Shown: positions 53,796 to 64,000 of the stretch, piece by piece
How positions within the stretch are numbered: the first letter of the stretch is position 1
Layout of the letters: each line of letters starts with the position of its first letter
NCBI GenBank assembly: GCA_000467715.1
Contig: AJFK01000016.1
Span: forward strand, 152,783-216,782
Length of the DNA stretch: 64,000 nt
Direction of reading: 5' to 3'
Source: Hysterium pulicare CBS 123377
Lineage: Eukaryota; Ascomycota; Dothideomycetes; Hysteriales; Hysteriaceae
The notes under the pieces: generated by a model
What the model was told of the DNA's origin: nothing
Database searches by the model: none
The model's input: only the letters and a program-made list of their open reading frames with translations
Program-made: the position numbers and the translations under genes

Positions 53796-56612
53796 TTAGT
53801 TCAAAGGCGAATCCTGTCTTCCGTTCATGGTCCCTTTGATCTCCTTACCCACACACTCCTTCACTTCCTCATCAAGCTCAGCCTTCATATCGTCCCAATC
53901 ACCCTCAACTCCGCTCTGGCCCTCCTCTCCGTAAACAAATTTACCGTCATTCGCATCAACGATCTCTCCTTCCTCGCGATCAGACCCATGATGATTGCAT
54001 TCTCCCCAACCCGCCTCTCCATACAGAATTTCCGTTGTATCTTCTTCCTCCACAGCATAACCCTCCACATCCACGAAACTAGGTTCACTGTTCTTCTGAC
54101 CATATAGCGATCTGTATTCCTCCACACCCATATCACCATTCTCCACCAGTGGAGTAATTTCCTTGGGTCTAAGCAAGGGATGTCCCGCAATAACGCTAGG
54201 CGTAGTGTCGAAATCGGTATCGATGTCCATCGCATCGGAACCCCTTCCAAGTCCACCACCTCGAAGAATGGCTCTCTTCTGCTCGTCCGCAAAGGCTTGG
54301 AGTGGGGAGTATGTACGGCAACTTAGCTGTCCATTGCGCTCGAGTAGTCGAACGTTCGGAGTTTCACTCGGTTCAGCGATGCGGACGAGGGAGGATAGTG
54401 GATGTAGAGAAGCGATCCATGCGACATCTTCGTCGTTCCCATCGTCGAGCTCTCCCATCAGGGTGGAGGCAGATGGGTTTGCGGTGCTATATGGATTCTT
54501 CACGGGATCCTGACCAACACACGCTTGTGAGAGAAGGTTACCTTCATCATCGAAAGCCTTTTCGAAACGCGGATAACGGGTAATGCGCATGGCTGAAGCG
54601 ATTTTGGTACGTAATGTCTCCAACATCCAGCCATCGAAGCGACGAATGTCTAGTGCGAAGTCAATCCCGCCCATCGCCATCAAGCAAAAGATGGGCTGCA
54701 CTACATTCGTCTGGAATGACCAATGAATCATACTCGGAGTCTTTGTTTTCTTACGAGTTTCATCTTCGATTATTTTCCAGATATCATAATTCGGATAGAG
54801 ATCCTTCATCGAGAACGTCGAATTATCATCCCACTGTAGGTCAAGCGTACGCAAATCATTACCGTCCCAATCATTTGGAACGTTGCGGGCTGCGTCAAGG
54901 TCACCATGAAGGCATCTGACCCAGGATTGTTCAAGCGGATTGTCAACCCTCGCTCGTGCGTTGGACAAGATGCGAAGATAAAGTAGGGATAGAAGGTATT
55001 GGGCAGGTGGTTTGGGGGCGTCTTCCCAGGTCTCCGAGAGAATACTGTCACGGAGGTATCCTTCCAGTCCCTTCTCTTTATTGCAGACAGGTACGTGATA
55101 AGATCCGATAGCTTCGTTATGACACCTTAAGCTACAATATGCGACGCGCCGACAGTCAGGACAAATCTGAAAGCCCTGGGGTTGACCCTGTGATGAAGAA
55201 CTCGCCAAACTTCTCGCTGGCGAAGAACTGACTGGAGGTGGTGTTGGTGGAAGCTTGTGGAAATTCTCGGGGTTCTTCGAAAAGCTGAAGTGAGCCTTCG
55301 CGTCTTGATTCGTCTCGGAGCCATTGATGTAGTGAGAAACATCTTCATCCACCGTTCCTTGTGAGCTTTGCGATGGAGCCGCGCTACGTGTTTTTCTTAG
55401 CTGTTCTTGAGCTTGCGTCATCTGCTTTGCTACTCTCGTCGCATGGAGACAAAGTGATCCGGTTACGTCGAGACCAGTAGCACACCCATCGCAGGGAAGC
55501 GCGTGGCGGGAACTCCATCCGGGCATGGTGGTGACATGGAAGCAGCTGTTTTCGCTGAAGATATTCGCCAAGCCAAGCATGTGCTCTGTGGCATACAGGT
55601 ATGGTCTGGGTGCCTTCCCTGTCTCCCTAATTGTTCCCAATCGACAGCCCGCTGCATGCGTGGAAATCGTCTCATTAAGCTCCCGAAGCACTCGATGCAG
55701 GTTATTCCCAGTCAAGCTGTAGGTATCCCATGGATAGAGCTCCCTCTTGATCTTTGTGAACCTTGTTTTCATGAGCCCACGAATCCCACGAGCATCGAAG
55801 AAGCGTTGCATGTCCTTTCCTATCTCTCTAGTTTTGCTGAACAATTGCTGCTCCTCCTTCTCCTCTCTCATCGCAACTTCAATATCGCGCAGGACCCTGT
55901 TCTCTAGCTCTTGGAACTGTGCCTTATCGAATGGCAGGCAGAAATCGAGCGATTGGGCATCGCCTAATATTTCTAACGCACTCCTCCATGCTCCACCACC
56001 GCACTTCCACAGCGCTAAAGCCAGTCGAAAGTATGCTTTCAGTATGGCATCATTAGCCATGTGGAGCACCATCCATCGGTTCTCGGTCCCCGGTTTCAGG
56101 GCCTTCTTGGATTCGAACCGAATCACGGGCTTGACAGCCAAGCTACTCAGATCTTTGCCGAGTAATGGGAAGACACCACCACCTGTATAACACCCAGGTT
56201 CTACCGTCCAAGTATCTCGTTCGTCTTCAGTCTCTAGAGTGTATTGTGCAAAGGTGAGGAGGTGTCGCGCTTGGGGGTCGATATTGCTGTTGTTCCGCTT
56301 CGCATACTGAGCAGCAACGAGGGCACGGTAGGCATCGATCGCAGCGAGAGATGGAAAGTCGAGGACAAGATAGCAAATGGATCGATTAAGGAATGCAATT
56401 GGATGACCTTGTGAGAGTTCGGTGAGGACTTCTGTGTAGAGCTCCAGGGCAGCTTTGGGCCTAAATGTCGAAAGCTCTCTGTTCGCCTTTGACAGTGTTC
56501 GAGAAGCGCGAGAGTAGAGGGACACTTTGAGGGAGACATGACGGTAAAGAGGAGATGAAGGTGTCAGTGGATTTTCTGGGCGCGGTGAGGATGCGCAGAG
56601 AGGTTCAGCCAT
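53796..56612 (-). CDS. TPR-MYND protein with degenerate SET-like C-half
   Basis: One exon, 938 aa. Residues about 25-110 are TPR-like (LYSRASRTLSKANRELSTF, ALELYTEVLTELSQG, AIAFLNRS-type turn, AIDAYRALVAAQ). A MYND zinc finger is present but split: C374-x2-C377 (PCDGC), then about 106 low-complexity residues, then C484-x2-C487, YCSLRC, and His/Cys (GSYHVPVC). SET domains of this class carry NHSCxPN near the C-terminal lobe; here the aligned place (about 735-765) reads LHPLSSLVRIAEPSETPNV, keeping PNV but not NHSC. It is therefore probably a SMYD-like protein that has lost methyltransferase residues. The end is acidic. SMYD proteins methylate lysines on histones and other proteins; this one may instead act as a binding scaffold. 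Confidence 0.75.
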   Translation of the reverse strand: MAEPLCASSPRPENPLTPSSPLYRHVSLKVSLYSRASRTLSKANRELSTFRPKAALELYTEVLTELSQGHPIAFLNRSICYLVLDFPSLAAIDAYRALVAAQYAKRNNSNIDPQARHLLTFAQYTLETEDERDTWTVEPGCYTGGGVFPLLGKDLSSLAVKPVIRFESKKALKPGTENRWMVLHMANDAILKAYFRLALALWKCGGGAWRSALEILGDAQSLDFCLPFDKAQFQELENRVLRDIEVAMREEKEEQQLFSKTREIGKDMQRFFDARGIRGLMKTRFTKIKRELYPWDTYSLTGNNLHRVLRELNETISTHAAGCRLGTIRETGKAPRPYLYATEHMLGLANIFSENSCFHVTTMPGWSSRHALPCDGCATGLDVTGSLCLHATRVAKQMTQAQEQLRKTRSAAPSQSSQGTVDEDVSHYINGSETNQDAKAHFSFSKNPENFHKLPPTPPPVSSSPARSLASSSSQGQPQGFQICPDCRRVAYCSLRCHNEAIGSYHVPVCNKEKGLEGYLRDSILSETWEDAPKPPAQYLLSLLYLRILSNARARVDNPLEQSWVRCLHGDLDAARNVPNDWDGNDLRTLDLQWDDNSTFSMKDLYPNYDIWKIIEDETRKKTKTPSMIHWSFQTNVVQPIFCLMAMGGIDFALDIRRFDGWMLETLRTKIASAMRITRYPRFEKAFDDEGNLLSQACVGQDPVKNPYSTANPSASTLMGELDDGNDEDVAWIASLHPLSSLVRIAEPSETPNVRLLERNGQLSCRTYSPLQAFADEQKRAILRGGGLGRGSDAMDIDTDFDTTPSVIAGHPLLRPKEITPLVENGDMGVEEYRSLYGQKNSEPSFVDVEGYAVEEEDTTEILYGEAGWGECNHHGSDREEGEIVDANDGKFVYGEEGQSGVEGDWDDMKAELDEEVKECVGKEIKGTMNGRQDSPLN

Positions 56613-58676
56613 GAGAGGCGAGTTGGTGTAGTGGAGCGGTCAGCGGATACGGGAGGAACTAGGAATTACCTCAAGAGAGGACCTAGGTAGTCGCAAATGA
56701 AAATTGACGTCGTGACGGGATTATGTGGTGGTTTGTAGGTGTTCATGACATGAGCTTGTTGTTAACGGCGGGCAGTTGCGAAGTCAATGGCGACGGAAAC
56801 TTTGAGAAACTACTTCACTTCACCATACCTACCGGGCTTCATCTTTCGCGCTTGTCAACCTCACCCCAGCTCTTTCCTTGTCTACAGCAAAAAGTTTACA
56901 CCTAGAAGTAAGGTACAGGACCTGAACTACACTGGTATATTTCTACTTGTGAATGACCAATGCCACAAGTCCACCGGCTTCTCTGATGACAGGCCATGAA
57001 GCCAAGCGTCCAACGTCTGGGTTTACATTTTCTAGCCCGCAGTCTGAATAACTTCTACCACAGATTCACAAAGACCACCTTCATCTATCAAAGTAGCGGC
57101 TCTTGATGGGTTAAAACTCATGCGACAATGAACAAATGGTTGGAGAGGAAATGATGATGGGGCTGCTCTTGAACCTACGACAGAATATGTTCTGATAGAG
57201 ATCCATATTTACAATATGGTCGTGCTCATGCAGGATCGTTGTATAGCTGATTAGAAATAGGGGAATAGGTTTGAGAGGAAGGGAGAAGGGAGGCGAGGAA
57301 CTGGCGCGATGAGTGCCAGCCCAGGAGCTGCCAGTTCTTGCAGAGGCCGCCACGTGCCCGCCAAGTTAACTTGCTGCACCGATTCCTCGTCATTACCGGA
57401 GAAGCGACTGTCGACGAGACGATGATGTGATGAAGTGGACGAGCGACGGTTGCCAAGCATCACCGAGTCTGGAGCAGCAAAGCTTAACCGAGACCCTTGT
57501 CGAAGATGTGACGCCGATGTGAAAGCATATTTGGCCTGCATCAACACCCTTTGGCATGAGTGAGTCCACACGGCGTTACGCTGGAGTGGCATTGAAGGAT
57601 AAATGTCTTCGGATTAGGAATTGGATAAGATCTGGGTTATTGCTAAGAGATTGATGCTTCCGAGGGCTTGCTCAACGCAAATGATAAGCAAACAGCCGCT
57701 GACATAGTGCCATAGCTGCGGGAATCCTGGTAGCCCAGAAGCGGAGCCGTTCAACAACAGGGCGAACGGTTCTCAGCGCTGTCTTGGAGGGTTGCTGGGG
57801 ATATAACCATGAACAAATGCGAATGCAAATGCAAATGGTTGACGTGCATCCAGACATGTGCTATCTTGTCCTGGGCAATTGCGGAGGTGTTTCCCACGCC
57901 TCTTGTTGTGCTTTTCCCAGAGTGGATCGCGGCAATTTCTTTCGCACCCACGCTACGCTACCTGCTTGCGGTAAAGCGCTGTAGCCCGAGCTTCGGCCTC
58001 CAGGTCCTCCAACCTCTCGCCCACCTGCACAAGCTTTGCTCGCAGCACAACACTCGCCGCTTCTCTCCACTCCGCCCGCTGTCTGCTCGCCCGACCGTCT
58101 CCAACAAGCTTCACACATACTGTAAGTCTTTCTCTCGTTCTTTCACTGCTCAATTGCTCTCTCAGAGCATCGCCGCACTTTTTTCAGAGCTCCCGGGCTC
58201 GCCGCCGAATAAGACGCACAACAAATCCCTCAATTGGAAGCCGCATTCCGAAAATTTCGCACCTTTAAAGCTCAACCTGTCGCATCAGTCTCTTTCATTT
58301 CCCTTCTATTACAGATTTGCCCTTGGTTGTTCGTCCTTACCTGCTTTGCGACGTCTATACCTCACAGTTTGGATTCGCGTGCTAACGAGCTCTTTGCTTT
58401 CTCAATAGCTCATCAACAAGCTTCGTCTGAACGGCAACTGCTACTCATCTCTAAGTCAACCTATTGAGTTTTACCAAGGTATGCAAAATTCCGCTTATGA
58501 CGTCCATGGGGATCGCGTGTCACACAGATCGTGTTCGTTTCCAACGTCTCCAGTGGTTACGCTTCGAGACACAGTGATACCTGGAATTAGTCCTATCCAC
58601 ATCAAACAGTCACAGACTTTATAATCAGTGGCTTATAGCTAACTTTCAACCCTTTAGTCATCAACTCTACGACACA
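56613..58676. other. long intergenic region with probable 5' leader and introns of the small membrane gene
   Basis: About 2.1 kb. A 199-codon frame (57809-58408) has no motif and ignores apparent splice signals. From 58080 the sequence looks like a 5' leader: GTAAGT at about 58121, pyrimidine-rich acceptors TTTTTTCAG (58186), ATTACAG (58315) and CCTTTAG (58656), and ACACAATG at 58673-58679. A spliced 5' UTR of about 0.5 kb is likely. Confidence 0.45.
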
Positions 58677-58883
58677 ATGGCCGCCCTCGACATGTCCCTC
58701 GTTGCACGCGCCCAGGAGGAGATGCACCTGCTCATGACGCGCAAAGCCCACAGCGGGAACTGGGCTCACAAGAACCCCGGTGTTATTCTGGTGTTCTGTA
58801 TCATCGCTACCATCACTATTCTACTCATCGGTCTCTTCATCCAGAAAAAGTTAGCTGCACGCAGGGCCGCAAAGGCAGGCTAA
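58677..58883 (+). CDS. small conserved fungal membrane protein
   Basis: 68 aa. The N-terminal 34 residues are soluble, with SLVARAQEEMHLLMTRKAH, followed by NPGVILVFCIIATITILLIG and a Lys/Arg-rich tail (KKLAARRAAKAG). One transmembrane helix with a positive end suggests an N-out/C-in or tail-anchored arrangement. Similar 60-75-aa proteins are common and unannotated in ascomycetes. The ATG context (ACACAATGG) is good. Function unknown. Confidence 0.75.
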   Translation: MAALDMSLVARAQEEMHLLMTRKAHSGNWAHKNPGVILVFCIIATITILLIGLFIQKKLAARRAAKAG

Positions 58884-59268
58884 ATGATACCCGTACCAGA
58901 GCTGGAGAAGGTGGCCGTACATGGAAGGGGTGGGCTGAAGTAACGTGGGGCAAGCTAGGAGGAGTGGATTGAGTCGGAGCATGTAAATGTCTGGACGAAG
59001 TTGTCCCTGGGGCCCAAGAGCTTGAATCGACATCCGTCCCCCGAACGTGTATATCCTTTTGTTTTGAATACCACGCTTTCGCAGTATTATCTGATTATTC
59101 CATTCGAGTCTTAAGTTACCCTGAGAGTCTGCAGTGGATGCCAATTACGCTAATAGATAACCACCGATCGCTCCGTCCTAAAGGCGATAATCAGATACTC
59201 TCCTCCGCCAGGTGAGTAGTAGAAATCGCCCGCACTAGTTGAGTTCGTTTCACAATCATGCTTCGAAC
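58884..59268. other. 3' flank, no gene
   Basis: 385 bases after the small membrane gene, before the first copy of the decayed array. No feature seen. Confidence 0.5.
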
Positions 59269-59960
59269 TCATCCCAACGCAAGCCTGTCATGCGACGATG
59301 ATGGTGGAGAAGAGAGAGCAATATCATAGGTGAGCGCACCCGCCGCTGACGCACGCTTCATTGACACCAGTATTTTCGGATCGACATTGGTAAAGCTCAA
59401 CCACCCGTCAGTGATGATTGTTTTCAAAGCTCTCATTATGGTTGATTGCATTATATGATGTATGGTGATTCCTTGATATCGCAATAGTTCAACTCGACAG
59501 AACAGAATGTCGTGCTTTCTCGGTACTAAAATCATGAACGGGAAGAGGAGAGATATGGTCAAATGATTACAGGACGACGCGTTGCACCTTACCGAAGGAG
59601 AATTGCGAAGACCCTGCTTTCTTCGACATGGTTAAGGGACATACTGCGAGTTCCGGCTTCGGTCATCCCCGGCGTTAACTAAGGAGGTCTTTCACGTGTC
59701 CCAACAAATCCTCTGGCGGAAAAACTATAAAGACCCCATCTCCCCTCTCTTCTTCTGCACTACACTCCTTGCCAAAAGACACCGAGACCATCTACTAAGG
59801 ATGATCTCCTGAATGTTCTGCGCTCGCTTCGCCAGACTATGGCACTGCTTGACATGGACTTGGAGATTCCAACTCTCACTCCTCTCATCTCCCAGATCAA
59901 TATAAAGAGCAACGAGACTACTACATGGTTGCGTTTTGGGGTTGCCCGCGTCAAGTACAA
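59269..59960 (-). pseudogene. array copy 1 (leftmost)
   Basis: Minus strand. The diagnostic segment reads VFIVFPPEDLLGHVKDLLS followed by a stop at about 59680. Upstream lies an open stretch with SLLFILIWEM, downstream a second-exon-like frame (59562-59269) with VELLRYQGITIHH. No ATG-to-stop gene can be built. Confidence 0.4.
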
Positions 59961-60015
59961 GAGGTGGTGTTTGGTTGATTTATCTGGAAATCTTTTAGAT
60001 ATCCATTGATTTAGA

Positions 60016-60583
60016 TCACCAGTACAAAAGAGTAAATATCATCATCACCGTCACTGCTGATGATAACAAGCAACTCCAGTCTGTCGGCGTCGGTTGTGTA
60101 TGAGATGTTGAGCCCTCATCGCTTTCCCCAGCAATCCAAGCCGAACCCATAATGGGTTTCGCTCGTCGGATTGAACCAACAAACCCACATCCAAACGAGA
60201 CATATGGCCGGTCCTCTATCGCTTTCGATCTCCAAGGCATGTTAAAGCTCTGGAATTTATTTTGTTCGAGGAGTTCTCTCATGCAGACAGCCGCAAGGGC
60301 TGATTTATTCCTCATGAATGGAGCTGAGTCGCCGATATGATCTCCGTGAGCTCGGATGATCTGGTGAGGAAAGAAAAATAGAAATGGGGAGAGCGAGACT
60401 TTATAGACGGTTCGAAGCTGAGCGCTGACTCATACCGCCTACTCCGAGGCACCATACTGGATCCACGTGCGCCACAAAGTTGGCTACTCTTCCTGGCATG
60501 AAATATAAAGCCTCTTGCTCCTCGTCTTCGAATCGCTTCACATCACAACACGGGCTTTGGAAGAAGTCGAAGTGCTTCCACAT
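60016..60583 (-). pseudogene. array copy 2
   Basis: The least damaged first exon: ATG at 60583, MWKHFDFFQSPCCDVKRF, then ALYFMPGRVANFVAHVDP. A donor near 60440 (GTATGAGT) and an acceptor CTCACCAG at about 60364 lead to a second frame ending LLSSAVTVMMIFTLLYW at 60016, a possible membrane anchor. The phase match depends on which GT is used, so intactness is undecided. Confidence 0.35.
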
Positions 60584-60818
60584 CTATATCCCTTGGCCCA
60601 AAACCTTACGGCAAGGCCTTTCCAGGATAGACATCAATGAAGAACTATGGGCATGGAGTCTAGAGAACCCTTCGTGAAGCAGTTTCAAGTCAAAACGTAC
60701 TGGGCCCTTTTTGATGTCCGTGTTCGGGAGCAGCGGCGCTTGCGAGATGTGAAGGGCCTGATTTGGTATGGCCTACAAATTGCTTGAAAAGCATGCCAAT
60801 ATTGAAGTATGCGGCCTA

Positions 60819-61260
60819 TCAGCCTGAAATAATCGTGATGGTCACCATTAGGTGGCCATCATAGATAGAAATACCTACGCTTCTGCCTTGAGTACAAGCT
60901 TTAGCATTCCCCGCGCCCAACATCCGTGTATACGTGGCCTCAGTATGGCTGCTTTTCGTTGGACCATTTGAAAGCTTCTGAACAAACACCAGGTCATGAA
61001 ATGGGATTTCAACTCGCTATGATACTCCAAATGCTGCGAGTAGAGGGGGGTAGGAGGATGAGACCTCAACTCCTCGAGAGGTTAAATAGAGATATTTTGA
61101 CCAGAGCGCTTACTCACACCGATTCCTCCCTTTCGGTCACCTTGAAGGTGACGAAGTAGGTATTCATGTGCTCAGGTGTTGTCAAATTTCGAAGTATATA
61201 AACCACTTACCGCCCTAATCTCTTGAATCTTCCTCTCCACAACACAAGCTTCGAGGAAGT
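60819..61260 (-). pseudogene. array copy 3
   Basis: Contains FNFLEACVVERKIQEIRA, then, only after a +1 shift, VYILRNLTTPEHMNTYFVTF. The shift and a stop show that this copy is broken unless an unseen intron repairs it. A downstream frame ends YDGHLMVTITIISG at 60819. Confidence 0.4.
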
Positions 61261-61375
61261 TAAAAATCTTTCCAAGGTTCACTTCAAAGACTGGCAGTAA
61301 CAACGAATGCGGGGTTTGAAGTCAGCGCAAAATGAAGAGAAATGTCCAAAGGTAATATCAAGAGTTCTCATGTCT

Positions 61376-61412
61376 TTTGGGCAGAAGTCTTCTTTGGGCA
61401 GAAGTCTTCTTT
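61376..61412. repeat. 17-bp perfect direct repeat
   Basis: TTTGGGCAGAAGTCTTC occurs twice head to tail, followed by a third TTT. A recent slippage-type duplication between array copies 3 and 4. Confidence 0.95.
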
Positions 61413-61602
61413 CGCAGGAGGAAGTTAGCAAGGTTGGTAAAGGATCGCCGTCAATGTTAGAGCCGATGTTAATGATGGGTCAGAACGATCAGTGATGGCA
61501 GTCATCATCTACAAATACTGACCACGAGCAACAACGCCTCACATCAGTGTAACATCAGAGCTTTCTCGTTCACAGCCCAGGAGTCAGCCCGGCATCGCTC
61601 GC

Positions 61603-62188
61603 TCATTCCACTTGGAATACTACCCACGCTCCAGCACATTGCCTCATTGTGGTGTGGTTTTGATTGAATCCAGAACTCGAGAAAAACTCATATTCGATTA
61701 AGATCTTGTCGTTGTAGGATGATCCAAGAAGCCGCCAACCAGGCTCACTCATGCCTTCAATCTCGGTGATTCTTGCAACGGGGCAGGCCCATTGAATGCG
61801 AGAGTGTGGCTTTTCAGGCTGCTCCAGATCCTATTTCCTTGGTGTAGAAGAAGTGGAGCGGAAAGAAGCAATCATGAGAGGTTATATTGAGATGAAGCGG
61901 AGTACTTACTCATACGCCGTCTCTCCCGCTTGGCACGTATTCGACGCCGATCAGGAATGGCTCCACGTGCTCCGAGGTTAGTGGGATATAAAACCTTGTG
62001 CTGCTTTCTACGGATAGCAGTTTCTTTCTCCACAAAACAAGTGTCAAGAAATGTTGAATCACAACGCTTCGGAGAATCAAGTCATGTTCCGTAGTCTTCT
62101 CAACCTGAAGAACGTTCTCGCCATGTCGTCGGCTAGAGAATATCAAACAAGGCGAGAATTCGTATTCTAGAATTGTTCTGATAAACAC
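61603..62188 (-). pseudogene. array copy 4, last two exons apparently in frame
   Basis: The frame 62188-61916 (no ATG) contains FLTLVLWRKKLLS and RFYIPLTSEHVEPFLIGV. A 97-nt intron (GTATGAGT ... TTCCAG-type end at 61819) joins in phase 0 to 61818-61603, with WACPVARITEIEG, PGWRLLGSSYNDKILIEY and a stop. The first exon and start codon were not found, so it is either a gene with an unseen 5' exon or a fragment. Confidence 0.4.
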
Positions 62189-62279
62189 AACTCTGTTAAT
62201 GCTTTCTTGGAGTCATGATGAAGAAATTTGCCATCGGTAGGAAAGGCATTTCACATTCAGCTATCAACGATAAACGACA

Positions 62280-62710
62280 TCATGCGGCCCTTCGCCCAAA
62301 ACTCCCTGTCAGCAAGACCCAACCTGCTCCATCTTCGACACATACTTCAACTCTCACCCATAACCACGGCTTCCATCGCGGACTGATCTGATTGTCAGAG
62401 ATTCTAGCATTCTCCCATGAACTGACTTGTTCAGCTGCGTAGCCATTTTGACTGTTGGCGGGCCAGACTACGAAACCCACGCATGCAGCATTTATGATAG
62501 ATTTATGAAGTAATTTCATGCTTGAACATGTAGTTCTACGGATGGAAAGAGATTAGGAGGGCTGAAAGTATTTATGGGCGAGGCAAGGGGAGAAAGGGAT
62601 GCTTACTCAGCTGATCCGTTCTTAAACTATGCTAGTATAAGTATCTATCTTGCTCCGCTTTCGATATATCTTCTTCTCCACATAGCCTGCGAATCAAGTT
62701 ATTCAGCGGA
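62280..62710 (-). pseudogene. array copy 5, diverged
   Basis: AMWRRRYI near 62690 and the CTGAGTAAG donor-like string at about 62600 mark the unit. The separate frame 62519-62280 reads MKLLHKSIINAACVGF at its start, then SWENARISD and WVRVEVCVED, loosely like the second exon of copy 4 (ARITEIEG). Stops interrupt the first part. Confidence 0.35.
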
Positions 62711-63107
62711 TCATATCATTCATCACTCCAATTCTATGTTTGCTTGCGGGCGGAGGACTCGGTATGAGTGGTTATGAACTTGCTTAGCCCATTTTCGAAG
62801 TTCTACTTGAATAACATGATGAAGAATGCTAGCACCGATATACGATGCTCGTTGTCATCGATATTAGAAACTAGTCATCCTGTAGCATCAGCTTCCTAAT
62901 TAAGCATGCCGCTCAACTTCCACCGCATAGACCCTCTTCAACATTGGTGCGTTTTATCTCACAGAAACCCCCACAGCCCACCATGCCTGCTGGTAGCGGT
63001 GCTGTTTTGATACTCTAGAGATCACAGGGACATGACATAAGCCGCCGCTCTTTCTTTATCTCCAATGCATTGGCAAGATGAAGCGAAGTCCGAAGCATCG
63101 AAGCCTT

Positions 63108-63705
63108 CTAGAAGCATGTTTTTGCCAAGCACAAGGCCCATAGATGATGTGAAGTACTGGATGCTAGAGGAGAAAGCCCTAACATGTCCAGTGTTGATGG
63201 ATGCTTATGACATTTCTGCCTTCGAACTCTGAGTCCAGAGCATTGCGGAGCCGAAAAGGTTTGCATTGATGTTTGAAGACTTCCGCTTCTAGTATCAGGA
63301 GGAGTTGTGCTGGGAGAAAGTTTCGACAGCTTGGGGGGAGTTTTAGAAGGGATGAGAGGAGGAAGCGGATGCTTATTCATCTTGTCAGATCATGTGCCCG
63401 GCGCATGATGGAAAGCCAGGGACTTATATAAAACCCAACTACTCCCCTTGTCGATTTAACTTCCTTCTTCACAAGAACTCCTCAGCGTTTGGCTGACGCT
63501 TCGCCATCACAATCAACCAGTTATTGGCGAAATGGTTTGGTAATGTTCTGAAAGTGAAACTCACACCAGTCGATGTGTGTGGAGTCAAAATTTCTCCTAT
63601 AAATCTAATGGCGGGCTGATTGCAGCGCGTTGCTTCATGATCACAATGGGAAGATTTTTCGCTGGCTGCGGACCTTGGGAAATGACCACTCAGTCCCCTA
63701 CTCAA
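63108..63705 (-). pseudogene. array copy 6 (rightmost)
   Basis: The first part is open (63705-63469) with TFRTLPNHFANNWLIVMAK but meets two stops before GFYISPWLSIMRRAHDLTR. The donor region has changed to ATGAATAAG. A further open frame follows to 63108. Dead copy. Confidence 0.4.
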
Positions 63706-63720
63706 ACAAGAATGTTGGTA

Positions 63721-64000
63721 CGTCTCACCAGATATTTTTAAAATTCAACATGATCATCGATCAATGATGACGACTTCCACCATTCGATCCTCAGCTTTGA
63801 GAGCGGCCCCCCTTCTCGCCATCAGTAGAGAGCTGTCCACGCTATAATCCTCATACACCACCTCCATTTCCCCATCAGGTGTATGCATTCAGGAAGTCGA
63901 CACTCCCCTACGGGTTTCGCACTACGATGAAACATGGTGGTTTCAGTACGATCAATCATCGTAGTTTATATACATGAATCAAGGGTAGTTCTTTCGGTTT
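63721..64000. other. right edge of window
   Basis: Less than 300 bases. A TTTATATACATG at about 63966 resembles the TATA-like block of the array units, so the array may continue beyond the window. Confidence 0.3.

Larger units (their letters stand above)
59269..63720 (-). repeat. array of about six decayed copies of an unknown gene
   Basis: A 4.4-kb run of diverged units on the minus strand with a period of 0.70-0.80 kb. Five copies carry CAYGTG at 59692, 60464, 61165, 61964 and 63391, each inside a coding-type His-Val/Met/Asp context (GHVKD, AHVDP, EHMNT, EHVEP, AHDLT). A sixth, weaker copy fits near 62,650. Upstream of these (minus sense) the units share TTTATA, translated [FY]I or LYF, and before that a GTTGTGGAGA-like block translated VVERK, VLWRK or MWRRR. 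After the motif most have a GTATGAGTAAG-like splice donor. Most copies carry stops or frameshifts. I do not recognise the protein. Confidence 0.55.

Noticed and set aside
57809-58408. 199-codon + strand open frame
   Set aside because: Composition follows the C/T-rich leader, no motif, and clear splice signals cut through it; more likely a spliced 5' leader of the gene at 58677.
59692-63396. Repeated CACGTG hexamers as E-box promoter elements
   Set aside because: They fall inside the coding-type His-Val/Met motif of each array copy and track the protein pattern, so they are better read as coding relics.
1-64000. Prokaryotic-type features (operons, Shine-Dalgarno sites, CRISPR, riboswitches)
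   Set aside because: Spliced genes with fungal orthologues throughout; nothing with regular spacer arrays or bacterial signals was found.

Overview
The window is eukaryotic and comes from a filamentous ascomycete (Pezizomycotina). A leotiomycete is my best guess, from the style of the proteins only. The evidence is short introns (mostly 45-70 nt, GT..AG, CTRAC-type branch sites), recognisable fungal orthologues (RSA4, FCF1, RRS1, MSH4, mS29, an IZH3-type PAQR protein, CSI2, a DAL5-like MFS carrier) and fungus-specific unknowns. I saw no bacterial features, no CRISPR array, no rRNA and no convincing tRNA. Exon borders were worked out by eye from reading frame, splice signals and expected protein motifs. 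They are predictions without transcript support.

Layout. 1-9.9 kb is gene-poor: a small bZIP-like gene (4349-4986) and a SWIM zinc-finger gene (6335-7702), with decayed sequence around them, including one dispersed repeat pair. 9.9-18.2 kb holds a Ser-rich conserved fungal protein, a CSI2-type membrane protein, FCF1 and a 739-aa protein with a fungal N-terminal helical domain. 18.2-22.5 kb is sparse, with one awkward BTB gene. 22.5-31.4 kb is dense: a PAQR receptor, RSA4, the 17-exon meiotic gene MSH4 and a C-terminally membrane-anchored unknown. 31.6-35.5 kb (minus) is the most unusual locus. 36.2-45.8 kb holds an ACS-family MFS carrier, mitoribosomal mS29 divergent from RRS1, a nitronate monooxygenase and a DHA2-type MFS exporter. 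46.9-56.6 kb holds a 1339-aa mostly disordered protein with a possible meiotic-axis architecture, a NEDP1/SENP8-like deneddylase with three microexons, and a TPR-MYND-SET-like protein. 56.6-59.2 kb is mostly non-coding, with one 68-aa membrane protein. 59.3-64 kb is an array of decayed copies of an unrecognised minus-strand gene repeating every 0.70-0.80 kb.

Main finding. When splice sites are resolved, the minus-strand locus 31570-35504 reads as one 1244-aa protein. It joins a trypsin-like domain (His394, Asp495, Ser580 in GSSGS) directly to a DHA2-type MFS transporter. What looks like the C-terminal anchor of a separate protease is transmembrane helix 1 of the transporter. Retaining one 50-nt intron would instead give a 740-aa single-pass protease-like protein.

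Themes. Three cytosolic ribosome-assembly factors (FCF1, RSA4, RRS1) and one mitoribosomal protein lie in 26 kb. MSH4 and the possible axis protein are meiotic candidates. Several genes have introns that are multiples of three and lack stops, or exons of 15-41 nt, so frame-only gene calling would mis-model many of them.
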